Part shown: positions 17,077-25,966 of the stretch, piece by piece
Layout of the letters: the number at the start of each line of letters is the position of its first letter
How positions within the stretch are numbered: position 1 is the first letter of the stretch
Origin: Tissierellia bacterium
GTDB taxonomy: Bacteria > Bacillota > Clostridia > Tissierellales > Tepidimicrobiaceae
DNA: 32,521 nucleotides
Assembly (NCBI GenBank): GCA_012728075.1
Contig: JAAYFV010000173.1
Coordinates: 1-32,521, forward strand
Direction of reading: 5' to 3'
Program-made: the position numbers and the translations under genes
Notes under the pieces: generated by a model
What the model was told of the DNA's origin: nothing
Databases searched by the model: none
Seen by the model: only the letters and a program-made list of their open reading frames with translations

Positions 17077-17100
17077 TACAGCAACAAAAATGTTGTTGTA
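17077..17100 (+). promoter_or_regulatory. Leader hairpin directly upstream of the SASP ribosome binding site
   Basis: Stem TACAGCAACA / TGTTGTTGTA with an AAAA loop and one G-U pair, ending right before AAAGGAGGG. No U tract follows, so it is more likely a leader structure affecting mRNA stability or translation than a terminator. Confidence 0.5.
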
Positions 17101-17114
17101 AAGGAGGGCGCAAA

Positions 17115-17318
17115 ATGGCCAATAACAATAAAATAGTAGTGCCAGAAGCTAGAGAAGCCTTAAATCAATTGAAATTGGAAAAAGCTAGTGAGCTAGGTAT
17201 AGACAATTATAATAGTATAGATAAGGGCAATTTGCCTTCAAGAGTTAATGGCTATGTAGGTGGATATATGGTAAAAAAACTAGTAGAAGATGCCCAAAGA
17301 CAGTTATCTAATAAATAA
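17115..17318 (+). CDS. Small acid-soluble spore protein, alpha/beta type
   Basis: A 67-residue DNA-binding spore protein. Typical features are NNNKIVVPEAREAL at the N-terminus, the germination-protease region KLEKASELGI near residues 20-29, and the conserved GNLPSRVNGYVGGYMVKKLVEDAQ block. Strong site AGGAGGG 8 nt before ATG. It is a single-gene unit, closed by a very strong terminator. Such genes are normally under the forespore sigma factor G. A loose GTATA...TATCCTA pair lies at 17041 and 17066, but with 20-nt spacing it is not convincing. Confidence 0.97.
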   Translation: MANNNKIVVPEAREALNQLKLEKASELGIDNYNSIDKGNLPSRVNGYVGGYMVKKLVEDAQRQLSNK

Positions 17319-17324
17319 TTTTAA

Positions 17325-17358
17325 AAAAGAGGCAAGTGGAATTCCACTTGCCTCTTTT
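17325..17358 (+). terminator. Perfect palindromic terminator after the SASP gene
   Basis: A 34-nt perfect inverted repeat with arms AAAAGAGGCAAGTGGAA / TTCCACTTGCCTCTTTT, beginning 7 nt after the stop codon. It is symmetric and could work in both directions. Confidence 0.92.
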
Positions 17359-17412
17359 ATGTGATATAATCTATAATATCTATATATTTAAAAATTGTAT
17401 GAGGTGTTAAAT

Positions 17413-17964
17413 ATGTTTGCAGAAAACACTGAAGAACTTGCTCAAAACAAATTATTATTATTGTATATAATCGATAAGGCTGAAAAACCCCTAACTAATG
17501 AGGAAATTACTGAATTCATGCTAGAAAATAATTATATGAATTATTTTCTAATCCAACAATATTTATCAGAACTAACAAGCTCAAAGTTCATAGAATATGT
17601 CCACGAAGATGATAAAAAGATTTATAAGATGCTAAATAAAGGAAAAATAACTCTCTATTATTTCCAAGATCGTATCCCTGAAGATATAAAAAAATATATT
17701 TTGAACAATTTTGCAAAGATATTAGATGAGGAGAAAAGGGCTACCCAAATTGTAGGGGAATACTACAAAAATGATAAGTACGATTATACAGTGAATCTCA
17801 AATTAGTAGAAAACGAAGAAACCTTATTCAGTCTATATTTAAATGTAACAACTGAAAAACAAGCAAAAAAAATCTGCAACACTTGGAAAGAAAATACAGA
17901 ATTTATTTTTAAAAATATATTAAATATGCTAGCAGATGATGAAATAATTCCATTAGATGATTAA
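17413..17964 (+). CDS. DUF4364 family protein
   Basis: A 183-residue cytoplasmic protein of unknown function found widely in clostridia. The N-terminus MFAENTEELAQNKLLLLYII followed by LTNEEITEFML and QQYLSELTSSKFIEY looks like a winged helix-turn-helix, with a C-terminal alpha/beta part containing YDYTVNLKLVENEETLFSLYLNV. DNA binding is therefore plausible but inferred. Start choice: the frame opens at a TTG (17395), but the ATG at 17413 has GAGGTG 7 nt upstream and gives the family-typical start. The 3' end overlaps the 3' end of the convergent propeller gene by 12 nt, with no terminator visible between them. Confidence 0.88.
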   Translation: MFAENTEELAQNKLLLLYIIDKAEKPLTNEEITEFMLENNYMNYFLIQQYLSELTSSKFIEYVHEDDKKIYKMLNKGKITLYYFQDRIPEDIKKYILNNFAKILDEEKRATQIVGEYYKNDKYDYTVNLKLVENEETLFSLYLNVTTEKQAKKICNTWKENTEFIFKNILNMLADDEIIPLDD

Positions 17965-18882
17965 AATTCCTCCTGGTTCTTTTCCTACCCTTATCCCATC
18001 TATTATAATATTTTTTTCTATATCAAATAGATATATTATATCCTCTGATATGTCTGTTATAAATACCGTATTATCTCCATCCCATTCAATTCTATTAGGC
18101 ATACCCACCAATTTGGTTTTGCTTAATAGATTTCTTTTTTCAATGTCCACCCTATAAATATACCCTTTATCTATGTTGGTAACAAAAGCTATCTCCCTAT
18201 TATTCAATTTCAACATATTAGTAAATATACCTTTAAGCTGTATAATTTCCTCTTCTCTATAATCTTTTAAATTCATTATAGATATATTGCTATTACTTAA
18301 TATGTTGTTATTGACACTATATAAAATGTACATAAAATCGCCTTCTATTATCATCTTTATTGGGTTATTTTTTACTCTAATAATCTCATTCTTTACTCCT
18401 TTAAGATCAATAATATTTATACTATATCCATCGCTATTGGCTATATATATCTTTTTTTTAACTTTATCAATCTCTATATCTATGGGTTTCCCGCCTACTG
18501 GTATATTTTCAATCAAATAAAATTCTTTCTCGCTAATAACAGATATGGAATTAGAATCGGTATTTGCTATAAAAATATAATTTTCAATTGATTTTATACT
18601 TGTAGGAAAGCTCCCCACATATAATTTATCTACAATCTTACCCTTATCCAAATTAATTTTAAATACCGAATTATCATATGCATTGGTACAATATAAAAAC
18701 TTACATCCGTCGTATATCATATCCCAAGGGCCAATGGAAGGACTACTGGATATAGATTTTACGTTTTTATTAGCTATCTCACTCAAATAAAAAACTTCAT
18801 CTATTCTCATATTGGATCTATCTATAAAAGTTAAGGTATCCTCCCCTGTATTAGCAACGACTAATTTCTCTTTCAATTTCAA
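17953..18882 (-). CDS. YncE/YVTN-type beta-propeller protein
   Basis: About 309 residues made of repeated roughly 40-residue blades carrying the pattern xxIYIANSDxxSINIIDL, e.g. LVVANTGEDTLTFID, YIFIANTDSNSISVIS, KIYIANSDGYSINIID and IAFVTNIDKGYIYRVD. This is the seven-bladed surface-layer/YncE type. No signal peptide is visible, so it may act in the cytoplasm or mother cell; the ligand is unknown. Start choice: a GTG-initiated frame opens at 18900, but GGAGGTGG lies inside it and the TTG at 18882 is 7 nt after GGAGG, so TTG is preferred. Its end overlaps the convergent DUF4364 gene. Confidence 0.82.
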   Translation of the reverse strand: MKLKEKLVVANTGEDTLTFIDRSNMRIDEVFYLSEIANKNVKSISSSPSIGPWDMIYDGCKFLYCTNAYDNSVFKINLDKGKIVDKLYVGSFPTSIKSIENYIFIANTDSNSISVISEKEFYLIENIPVGGKPIDIEIDKVKKKIYIANSDGYSINIIDLKGVKNEIIRVKNNPIKMIIEGDFMYILYSVNNNILSNSNISIMNLKDYREEEIIQLKGIFTNMLKLNNREIAFVTNIDKGYIYRVDIEKRNLLSKTKLVGMPNRIEWDGDNTVFITDISEDIIYLFDIEKNIIIDGIRVGKEPGGILII

Positions 18883-18952
18883 CCTACCACCTCCATCCAC
18901 TATATATAAACTAATCTATGCAATATAATGGATTAAGGTGATATTATTTAAT

Positions 18953-19171
18953 CTACAATAATATTCTACGACTAAGTTTTTGTCTATTTAAAGATATATT
19001 CCTCCTTTTTACTTCGATTATCAACTGATTCACTATAAATAAGCCTTTCTGATATTCCTTCATATTTTCTCCCATAGATAAAACTTTCAATCTATCCATT
19101 TCTTCAATAGTAAAATCTATTAATTCCTCGTTAGTTAAATTAGAATAAGGATTCAATTTTATCTTATTCAT
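18953..19171 (-). CDS. Small protein of unknown function (72 residues)
   Basis: Predicted all-helical and highly charged: NLTNEELIDFTIEEMDRLK, then MKEYQKGLFIVNQLIIEVKRRN and a basic tail RQKLSRRILL. No membrane segment or Cys pair. I do not recognise the family. The ribosome binding site AGGAGG is well placed (7 nt before ATG), which supports real translation, but it is also the 3' arm of a hairpin that ends in seven T residues. The gene follows folC by 58 nt on the same strand. Confidence 0.7.
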   Translation of the reverse strand: MNKIKLNPYSNLTNEELIDFTIEEMDRLKVLSMGENMKEYQKGLFIVNQLIIEVKRRNISLNRQKLSRRILL

Positions 19172-19221
19172 AAAAAAACCTCCTATAGAATATATAAATA
19201 TGTATATTCTATAAGAAGGTT
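19172..19221 (-). terminator. Hairpin that is both a folC terminator and the ribosome binding site of the next gene
   Basis: On the minus strand AACCTTCTTATAGAATATA pairs imperfectly with TATATTCTATAGGAGGTT, followed directly by a run of T and the ATG of the 72-residue gene. The 3' arm contains AGGAGG. As a terminator it would end folC transcription; read through, it would hide the ribosome binding site. Seen in sequence; the function is inferred. Confidence 0.6.
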
Positions 19222-19229
19222 ACATATAA

Positions 19230-20525
19230 CTATTTACTTCTAGTTAAAATCCTTCTAACATCTCCAATTAAATATAAAGAACCAGCAAAAAGAATCAAAT
19301 CTCCTTCTCTGGCGAGTTTAAAAGCTTTCTCAATAGCTTTTTCTATATCCTTTTCTACGATGGTATTCTTATTATATTTATTAACTATTTCTTCAAGAGC
19401 ATACCCCTCCATTTTCCTAGGCATATTTACCTCTGTTACTATTATTTCATCAGCTAAAGGTGCCAATATTTCAACCATATGCTCTACATCTTTATCTTTT
19501 AGTATTCCTAAGCCTAGTATAAGCCTATTATATTTAAATAGTTTCAAGTTTTTTGCAAGATTAATTACTCCCTGGAGATTATGAGCACCATCGATTAAAA
19601 AGGTAGGGTTTCTATTTATTATCTCCAATCTGCCTTTCCATCTTGTTTTTTTAAGGCCATTTCTAATCTCTTCATCTGTTATAGATATATGGCCTTTTTC
19701 TCTAAGTATCAATAGAGTATACATAGCCAAAGTGGCATTATATACTTGATATTCTCCTAATAAACTTATTTCAATATCATTATATATTTTGTCATTAAAT
19801 TCAAAATCAAATACTGATCCAAATTCATCTAATTTATTAATTTTTATTTTCTCCATTGGACAAATAAAAAATTTAGCTTGTTTTTCTAACGCCACCCTCT
19901 CCAATACTTCTAAAGCTTCCTTTTGTTGAGGATAAGATATTACAATGCTATTTTCTTTAATAATACCAGCTTTTTCATAAGCAATCTTTCCTAAAGTATC
20001 TCCCAATACATCTATGTGATCATAATCTATAGTGGTTATAACTGAAGCTAAGGAGCTTTCAATAATATTTGTAGAATCAGACCTACCCCCTAATCCTACT
20101 TCCAAAACTACATAATCAACTTGTTCTTCCTTAAAATAAATAAAGGCGATTGTAGTAATTATTTCAAAAGTTGTAGGATGTTCATAACCTTCCTCTAGCA
20201 TTATTTCGATTTTATCCTTTACCCTTTTAGTTATATCTGCTAGTCTATCATCTGGTATATCTACTCCATTGATAGATATTCTCTCATTAAATCTCTCTAG
20301 AAAAGGCGAAGTAAAAAGCCCCACTTTATACCCTGCTTCATCTAAACTAGAGGCAATATAAGATGCAGTAGATCCTTTTCCATTAGTACCACCAATATGA
20401 ATATATTTCATATTACGATGGGGATTTCCCAATAGTTCCAAAAGTTTTCCAATAGTATCTAATCCCAATCTCGAACCAAATTTATTTTTATCATTTATGT
20501 AATTTAAGGCTTCTTGATAATTCAT
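19230..20525 (-). CDS. folC: Folylpolyglutamate synthase / dihydrofolate synthase
   Basis: Adds glutamate to folates, ATP-dependent, Mur-ligase-like. 431 residues. P-loop HIGGTNGKGSTASYIAS near residues 42-58, Mg-binding region TSPFLERFNERI, YVVLEVGLGGRSDSTNI, DYDHIDVLG with the conserved Asp-His, and the C-terminal domain opening at FLIDGAHN. The length suits a bifunctional FolC. The start is ATG with GAGGGG 5 nt upstream. It lies about 106 nt downstream of valS, behind that gene's terminator, an adjacency often seen in Firmicutes. Confidence 0.96.
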   Translation of the reverse strand: MNYQEALNYINDKNKFGSRLGLDTIGKLLELLGNPHRNMKYIHIGGTNGKGSTASYIASSLDEAGYKVGLFTSPFLERFNERISINGVDIPDDRLADITKRVKDKIEIMLEEGYEHPTTFEIITTIAFIYFKEEQVDYVVLEVGLGGRSDSTNIIESSLASVITTIDYDHIDVLGDTLGKIAYEKAGIIKENSIVISYPQQKEALEVLERVALEKQAKFFICPMEKIKINKLDEFGSVFDFEFNDKIYNDIEISLLGEYQVYNATLAMYTLLILREKGHISITDEEIRNGLKKTRWKGRLEIINRNPTFLIDGAHNLQGVINLAKNLKLFKYNRLILGLGILKDKDVEHMVEILAPLADEIIVTEVNMPRKMEGYALEEIVNKYNKNTIVEKDIEKAIEKAFKLAREGDLILFAGSLYLIGDVRRILTRSK

Positions 20526-20601
20526 TTTATCCCCTCTTCTTTTTTTATCTTTAATTACAATTTTAAAACATTTTTATACAATAAACAATAAAAATTTAAT
20601 T

Positions 20602-20626
20602 AGGGTGGAAATTTAAAATCCACCCT
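20602..20626 (-). terminator. Terminator after valS
   Basis: On the minus strand AGGGTGGA / TCCACCCT (8 bp), 9-nt loop, followed by AATTAAATTTTT. It begins 6 nt past the valS stop. The U tract is interrupted, so partial read-through into folC is likely. Confidence 0.75.
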
Positions 20627-20631
20627 ATTGT

Positions 20632-23283
20632 TTATTTACTGGATTTTAAAGCCTCAAGTCTTTCCAATACCTTTTCCATCATATCTTCGTATTTCTTCTG
20701 TTTTTCCCTTTCTCCTTCTACTACATGCTCAGGAGCCTTAGTTACAAATCCTTCATTGGATAGTTTGTCTCTGACCCTTTTTAGTTCTTCTTCTAGCTTA
20801 TCTTTGTCCTTTTCCAATCTTTCTATTTCCTTGTCAAAATCTATTAAATTCTTTAAAGGTATATATACCTCACATCTATCTAATACAACGGATATATTAT
20901 CTTCTCCTATAGTAGTTTTATCTTCTATGATTTCTATCTCTTCAGCACTGGCTAAATTTATAAAATACCTTCTACCATAGTTTAAAATATCCTTAATGTT
21001 CTCATCTTGAGTTACAAATATGGTTTTGGCTTTTTTAGATGGAGCTATATTCATCTCCTGTCTAGCATTTCTTATCCCTTTTATAGCATTCATTATATAA
21101 CTCATTCTTTTTTCTGCTTCTGGATAGTTATTTTCTTCTTTATAAACAGGCCAAGTACTGATTATTAAAGCTTCTTTCCTTTCAGGTAGATGTTGCCATA
21201 TTTCTTCAGTTATAAAAGGCATAAATGGATGTAGTAGTTTTAGTACATTTTCCAATACATGTAATAGTATTATTTGAGCAGTCTCCTTGCTCTTTATATT
21301 CTCGCCATATAGTCTAGGCTTTACTATCTCAATGTACCAATCACAATATTCATCCCAAATAAAATCATATATTTTCTGGGCAGATAAACCTATTTCATAT
21401 TTCTCTAAATTTTCGGTAACCTCATCAATTACAGTATTCATCCTGGAAAGTATCCATTTATCTTCTTCCTCTAAATAGTTTGAATTTATACTTTTATCTA
21501 TTATATCTTCGTCTAAATTCATCAATACAAATCTAGTAGCATTCCATAGTTTGTTGGCAAAATTCCTATTTGCCTCCACCCTTTCCATATAAAATCGCAT
21601 ATCATTTCCTGGGCTATTTCCTGTAACTAGTGTAAATCTTAATGCATCTGCCCCATATTCTTCTATAACCTCTAGAGGATCAATTCCATTTCCCAAGGAT
21701 TTACTCATCTTCCTACCTTGTGAATCCCTTATAAGACCTGTTAAAAATACATCTTTAAAGGGCACTTTTCCAGTTTGCTCTAAACTTGTAAACACCATTC
21801 TAATTACCCAGAAGAATATGATATCATACCCAGTTACCAACACATCTGTAGGGAAAAAGTACTTCATATCCTCCGTTTCTTCTGGCCATCCTAATGTGGA
21901 AAAAGGCCATAGAGCTGATGAAAACCAAGTATCTAATGTATCAGGGTCTTGATATATCTTGGTACTTCCACATTTGTTACATTTTTCAGGTTTCTCCTTT
22001 GAAACCATGATTTCATCACAATCTTCACAGTAATATACTGGCAATCTATGTCCCCACCATAATTGTCTAGAGATACACCAATCCTTGATATTTTCAAGCC
22101 AATGGGTATATATCTTGCCAAACCTTTCAGGTATAAAGTTTAGTTTCCCTTCTTTATAAACATCTAAAGCTGGCTTAGCTAGTGGCTCCATCTTCACAAA
22201 CCACTGTTTTGATATCAAAGGTTCTACTACTGTTTTACATCTTTCACAGTGGCCTATACTATTATCATGGTCTTTAACATCTACTAAATAATTCTCTTTT
22301 TTTAAATCCTCTACAATCCTTTTTCTAGCTTCATATCTATCTAATCCTTCATATTTACCGCCATTTTCATTTATGATAGCTCTTTCGTTCATTATTATAC
22401 ACTGGCCTAATCCATGCCTTTCTCCCACTTCAAAATCATTAGGATCATGAGATGGAGTGATTTTTACTGCACCAGTACCAAATTCCATCTCTACATATTC
22501 ATCTGCTATAATAGGAATTTCTCTATTCACCAGTGGCAATATAGCCTTCTTGCCTATTAGATGTTTATACCTTTCATCTTCTGGATTTACCGCTATAGCT
22601 AAATCCCCTAACATGGTTTCAGGTCTAGTAGTAGCTATGGTTATAAATCCTTCCTCACCCTTTAATGGATATCTTATATACCAAATACTTCCTAAGGTTT
22701 CTTCATGATCTACTTCTGCATCAGAAATAGCTGTTCTACAATTTGGACACCAGTTTATTATCCTATCACCCTTATAGATTAAGCCCTTATTATATAATCT
22801 AATAAAAGTCTCTTCTACTGCATTGCTTAGACCTTTATCTAGTGTAAACCTCTCCCTACTCCAGTCACAAGAAACTCCTAACTTTTTTAATTGATTATTT
22901 ATATTACCTCCATATTTTCTGGTCCATGCCCAAGCTTCTTCTAAAAAACCTTCTCTGCCTAATTCTTCTTTAGATTTTCCTTCTGCTTTAAGCTTTTCTA
23001 CTACTTTAGCCTCAGTAGAGATACTAGCATGGTCTGTCCCAGGTAACCAGAGGGCTTCATAACCTTCCATTCTCTTCCAGCGTATAAGTATATCTTGTAT
23101 TGTATTGTTCAATGCATGGCCTAGATGTAAATTCCCAGTAACATTTGGGGGAGGCATCATTATGGTAAAGGGTTTCTTATTTTCATCCACATGAGCGACA
23201 AAGTATTCCCCGTCTATCCAGTATTTATAGAGCCTATCTTCAAAATCTTTGGGATTATAAGTTTTAGGTAGATTTTCAATCAT
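20632..23283 (-). CDS. valS: Valyl-tRNA synthetase
   Basis: Class I synthetase, 883 residues, full length. HIGH-type motif HLGH at residues 53-56, the editing (CP1) domain with [10 protein letters not shown], two zinc-type Cys pairs (CERC and CEDC...CNKCG), the KMSKS loop [10 protein letters not shown] near 520, the anticodon-binding helical domain, and a C-terminal coiled coil from about 815 that is typical of ValRS. The start is ATG 8 nt after AGGAGG. It is governed by a consensus sigma-A promoter and a T-box leader with a GTA (valine) specifier. Confidence 0.98.
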   Translation of the reverse strand: MIENLPKTYNPKDFEDRLYKYWIDGEYFVAHVDENKKPFTIMMPPPNVTGNLHLGHALNNTIQDILIRWKRMEGYEALWLPGTDHASISTEAKVVEKLKAEGKSKEELGREGFLEEAWAWTRKYGGNINNQLKKLGVSCDWSRERFTLDKGLSNAVEETFIRLYNKGLIYKGDRIINWCPNCRTAISDAEVDHEETLGSIWYIRYPLKGEEGFITIATTRPETMLGDLAIAVNPEDERYKHLIGKKAILPLVNREIPIIADEYVEMEFGTGAVKITPSHDPNDFEVGERHGLGQCIIMNERAIINENGGKYEGLDRYEARKRIVEDLKKENYLVDVKDHDNSIGHCERCKTVVEPLISKQWFVKMEPLAKPALDVYKEGKLNFIPERFGKIYTHWLENIKDWCISRQLWWGHRLPVYYCEDCDEIMVSKEKPEKCNKCGSTKIYQDPDTLDTWFSSALWPFSTLGWPEETEDMKYFFPTDVLVTGYDIIFFWVIRMVFTSLEQTGKVPFKDVFLTGLIRDSQGRKMSKSLGNGIDPLEVIEEYGADALRFTLVTGNSPGNDMRFYMERVEANRNFANKLWNATRFVLMNLDEDIIDKSINSNYLEEEDKWILSRMNTVIDEVTENLEKYEIGLSAQKIYDFIWDEYCDWYIEIVKPRLYGENIKSKETAQIILLHVLENVLKLLHPFMPFITEEIWQHLPERKEALIISTWPVYKEENNYPEAEKRMSYIMNAIKGIRNARQEMNIAPSKKAKTIFVTQDENIKDILNYGRRYFINLASAEEIEIIEDKTTIGEDNISVVLDRCEVYIPLKNLIDFDKEIERLEKDKDKLEEELKRVRDKLSNEGFVTKAPEHVVEGEREKQKKYEDMMEKVLERLEALKSSK

Positions 23284-23309
23284 CGTTTATTCCTCCTATA
23301 CATTATTAA

Positions 23310-23548
23310 AATAATAAAGCCTTCATCCTTAAATCTAAGGACGAAGGCACAATTCGCGGTACCACCTTAATTTCATAGATATTATCTATGACTCTCAAAT
23401 AAAAAACGGCTATCCCGTTTAAGCTTACTATTTTCAGCTTAAATACTCAGAAGCTACCTTCAGCAAACATTGCCTAGAAAGGTCTTTCAGCCTATGGACC
23501 TTTTTCTCTGTATAGGGTGTTTACCTACTCCTCTTCTTCATAGTATAT
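23310..23548 (-). promoter_or_regulatory. T-box riboswitch leader of valS, specifier GTA (Val)
   Basis: On the minus strand: Stem I with GAGTA on the 5' side and TGAAG on the 3' side, followed by GTA (23457-23455). The T-box core AAGGTGGTACCGCG is at 23368-23355. The terminator stem GCCTTCGTCCTTA / TAAGGATGAAGGC is followed by TTTATTATTTT (about 23348-23309). Uncharged tRNA-Val should promote read-through. The specifier was read by alignment with the other T-boxes here. Confidence 0.93.
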
Positions 23549-23566
23549 ATTAAATTGTTAGACATT

Positions 23567-23595
23567 ATTATATATATAATTTATACTCTTGTCAA
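23567..23595 (-). promoter_or_regulatory. Consensus sigma-A promoter of valS
   Basis: Perfect TTGACA (23595-23590), 17-nt spacer and perfect TATAAT (23572-23567) on the minus strand, placing the start close to the beginning of the T-box leader. Confidence 0.88.
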
Positions 23596-23683
23596 ATAAA
23601 ATTGTTTTGTAACCAAATAATTTTATTTGAATAATATAAATATTAAAGATTACCTCGTTTTAAGATAATACAGGAGGGATGCA

Positions 23684-24694
23684 ATGAAAAAAATAATTAA
23701 GATAATTTTATTAACATTAACAGTAGTTTTATTAATTAGTACCAGTTTAGTTGGCTGTAAAAAAAATCAACTTAAAAAGGTTAGACTTATTGAGGTTACC
23801 CATTCTTTATTTTACACTCCCCAATACATTGCTATTACACAAGGTTTTTTTGAAGAAGAAGGTCTAGAAATTGAACTCATTAATGGCAAAGGAGCAGACA
23901 AATGCATGACTGCCTTATTAAGTGGAGAAGCAGATATAGCATTTATGGGACCAGAAGCTTCTGTATATGTATACAATCAAGGTAAAGATGATTACGCCAT
24001 AAACTTTGCTCAGCTTACTCAAAAGGATGGCTCTTTCCTAGTAGCCAGGGAACCTGATCCAGATTTCACCTTTAATAAACTTAAAGGTAGAGAAATTATT
24101 GGTGGAAGAAAAGGTGGAATGCCTGAAATGACATTAGAATATGTACTTAAAAAACATGGATTAATCCCAGGTATAGATGTAAACGTAAGGACCGATATTC
24201 AATTTGATGTAATGGCTGGAGCTTTCGTTGGTGGCGAAGGGGATTATGTAGCACTTTTTGAACCAGTTGCTGCAACTTTAGAAAAGGAAGGTAAAGGTTA
24301 TGTAGTAGCCTCTATAGGAAAGGAAGCAGGGTATATACCCTATACATGTTATTCCACTACCAAGAGTATATTAGAGAAGGATCCTAATATGGTTCAAAGC
24401 TTTACCAATGCTATATACAAGGGAATGCTCTGGGTACAGAATCACTCTACGGAAGAAATTGCAAAAGCTGTTAAACCTCAATTTCCAGATACAGATGATG
24501 AGATATTAATAGCATTAATAGATCGATATAGAGAACAGGATAGTTGGAAGCCAGATTTAATAATAACTGAAGAAGGTTTAAATCACATGATGGATATAAT
24601 GGAAATGGCAGGTGAATTGGACAAAAGAGCAGATTATAATAAAATAGTAACTACAGAATTTGCGAAAAAAGCTATGGAAAAAATAAAAAAGTAA
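23684..24694 (+). CDS. ABC transporter substrate-binding lipoprotein, NMT1/SsuA-like
   Basis: A 336-residue secreted lipoprotein. The signal peptide has a basic start, a hydrophobic stretch and lipobox LVGC, so the mature protein begins at Cys25. The type 2 periplasmic-binding fold includes YTPQYIAITQGFFEEEGLEIEL and LLSGEADIAFMGPEASVYVY, then GGRKGGMPEMTLEYVLKKHGL and a C-terminal lobe. This is the nitrate/sulfonate/thiamine-precursor group; the ligand cannot be read from sequence. No permease or ATPase gene adjoins it, so it must use components encoded elsewhere. The start is ATG 6 nt after GGAGG. A terminator follows at once, so it is a single-gene unit. Confidence 0.9.
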   Translation: MKKIIKIILLTLTVVLLISTSLVGCKKNQLKKVRLIEVTHSLFYTPQYIAITQGFFEEEGLEIELINGKGADKCMTALLSGEADIAFMGPEASVYVYNQGKDDYAINFAQLTQKDGSFLVAREPDPDFTFNKLKGREIIGGRKGGMPEMTLEYVLKKHGLIPGIDVNVRTDIQFDVMAGAFVGGEGDYVALFEPVAATLEKEGKGYVVASIGKEAGYIPYTCYSTTKSILEKDPNMVQSFTNAIYKGMLWVQNHSTEEIAKAVKPQFPDTDDEILIALIDRYREQDSWKPDLIITEEGLNHMMDIMEMAGELDKRADYNKIVTTEFAKKAMEKIKK

Positions 24695-24702
24695 TATGAT
24701 AT

Positions 24703-24733
24703 AATAGGGCAGTAGGGTTTACTGCTCTATTTG
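24703..24733 (+). terminator. Terminator after the substrate-binding protein gene
   Basis: Stem AATAGGGCAGTA / TACTGCTCTATT (12 bp with minor mispairing), short loop, then TTGACT. The U tract is weak. Confidence 0.65.
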
Positions 24734-24906
24734 ACTAAATTCAAATCTTTCCCCCAATAAAATAACAACAATTGATGGTTTACCAAGGTCTTTCCTAAAT
24801 AAATAAAAAAAGTTACAAATTAGTTACAATTTCCTCTTTATTTTTTTATCGTTTTATTGTATACTCATATATAAGCAAAAGACTAAAATAAAGGGGTTGT
24901 TTTTTA

Positions 24907-25875
24907 ATGCAAAGTAAGAAATCTTTAAAGAAAAAAGCTATTGTCTTTACATTATCAGGAATATTGTTTGCTACTCCTATAATTGGTCAAGCTCAACTAG
25001 GAGAACAAATATTAAAAAAGGGAATGGAACACAATGATATAAGGATATTACAAGAGCACCTGAAGCATTTAAACTATCTTGAAATAGATGAATCCACTAC
25101 ATATTATGGTGATCAAACTGCTAATGCTATAATTGAACTTCAAAAATCTCAAGGTTTAAAAGCAGATGGGGTATTTGGACCAGATACCTTTGAAGCCTTG
25201 AAAAAACTCATGGAAGTAGAACCTTTAAAATATAATAGACTATTAAAAGAAGGTATAAATGGAGAAGATGTAAAGGCATTACAAAAGAGTCTTAAATTCT
25301 TAGGCTTTTTAGACATAGACCAATGTACTACATATTTTGGTTCAGAAACTAGACAAGCCCTCATGGATTTTCAAAAAATTTACGGAATTAAGGTAGATGG
25401 TATAGCAGGTCAAGAGACTATTAGTGCTATAAATGATGCTCTATCTGGTAATAAACGTAGAAAGAAAACTGCTTCAGCTAATAGGGGTAGTTCGAGTAAC
25501 CTCTCTTTAGGAGAAGAAATTGTATCTACAGCTAAAAAATATATGGGAACTTCCTATTCCTATGGCAGTTCAAGTTCTACTGCTTTTGATTGTTCAGGTT
25601 TTACCTATCATGTATATAAGCAACATGGTATAGATATACCTCGTTCATCAGCAGAACAAGCCACCGTTGGGCAGCAGGTAAGCAAGGGAGATTTACAAAT
25701 TGGAGATTTGGTCATATTTAGCAATACATATAAATCTGGGCCAAGCCATGCAGGAATATATATTGGGAATGGTAAATTTATACACTCTAGTTCCGCAGGG
25801 GGAGGGGTTATGATATCGGATTTAAGCTCTGGATATTATAGTAATCATTTCTCCTATGGTAGAAGATTGTACTAG
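24907..25875 (+). CDS. Secreted NlpC/P60 peptidoglycan hydrolase with two PG-binding domains
   Basis: A 322-residue cell-wall enzyme. It has a signal peptide (basic residues 4-10, then a hydrophobic core, cut probably after AQA near residue 29). Two PG_binding_1 repeats run at about 36-102 and 114-180, each with an (I)xxLQxxL and YxGxxTxxAxxxxQ pattern. A basic, Ser-rich linker (181-200) leads to the NlpC/P60 domain from 203. The catalytic triad is visible: Cys229 (FDCSGF), His281 (SHAGIYIG) and His293 (KFIHSS). It likely cleaves D-Glu-mDAP bonds, which suits the asd-dapA-dapB genes nearby, but it is not linked to them. The start is ATG with AGGGG 10 nt upstream. Confidence 0.93.
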   Translation: MQSKKSLKKKAIVFTLSGILFATPIIGQAQLGEQILKKGMEHNDIRILQEHLKHLNYLEIDESTTYYGDQTANAIIELQKSQGLKADGVFGPDTFEALKKLMEVEPLKYNRLLKEGINGEDVKALQKSLKFLGFLDIDQCTTYFGSETRQALMDFQKIYGIKVDGIAGQETISAINDALSGNKRRKKTASANRGSSSNLSLGEEIVSTAKKYMGTSYSYGSSSSTAFDCSGFTYHVYKQHGIDIPRSSAEQATVGQQVSKGDLQIGDLVIFSNTYKSGPSHAGIYIGNGKFIHSSSAGGGVMISDLSSGYYSNHFSYGRRLY

Positions 25876-25888
25876 TATAAAAAATATT

Positions 25889-25922
25889 AAACCGGCTTCC
25901 TTATGGTAAGCCGGTTTGTTTT
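25889..25922. terminator. Bidirectional terminator between the NlpC/P60 gene and trpS
   Basis: Stem AAACCGGCTT / AAGCCGGTTT (10 bp) with a 9-nt loop. GTTTTATTT follows on the plus strand; it also serves the convergent trpS region only weakly, 45 nt from the trpS stop. Confidence 0.85.
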
Positions 25923-25966
25923 ATTTAGAATATGTTAGTAAGCTAGTGCCAAAGCTTGATATTTTC

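Noticed and set aside
17395-17412. TTG at 17395 as the start of the DUF4364 gene
   Set aside because: It has no ribosome binding site, while the ATG at 17413 has GAGGTG at the right distance and gives the usual N-terminus.
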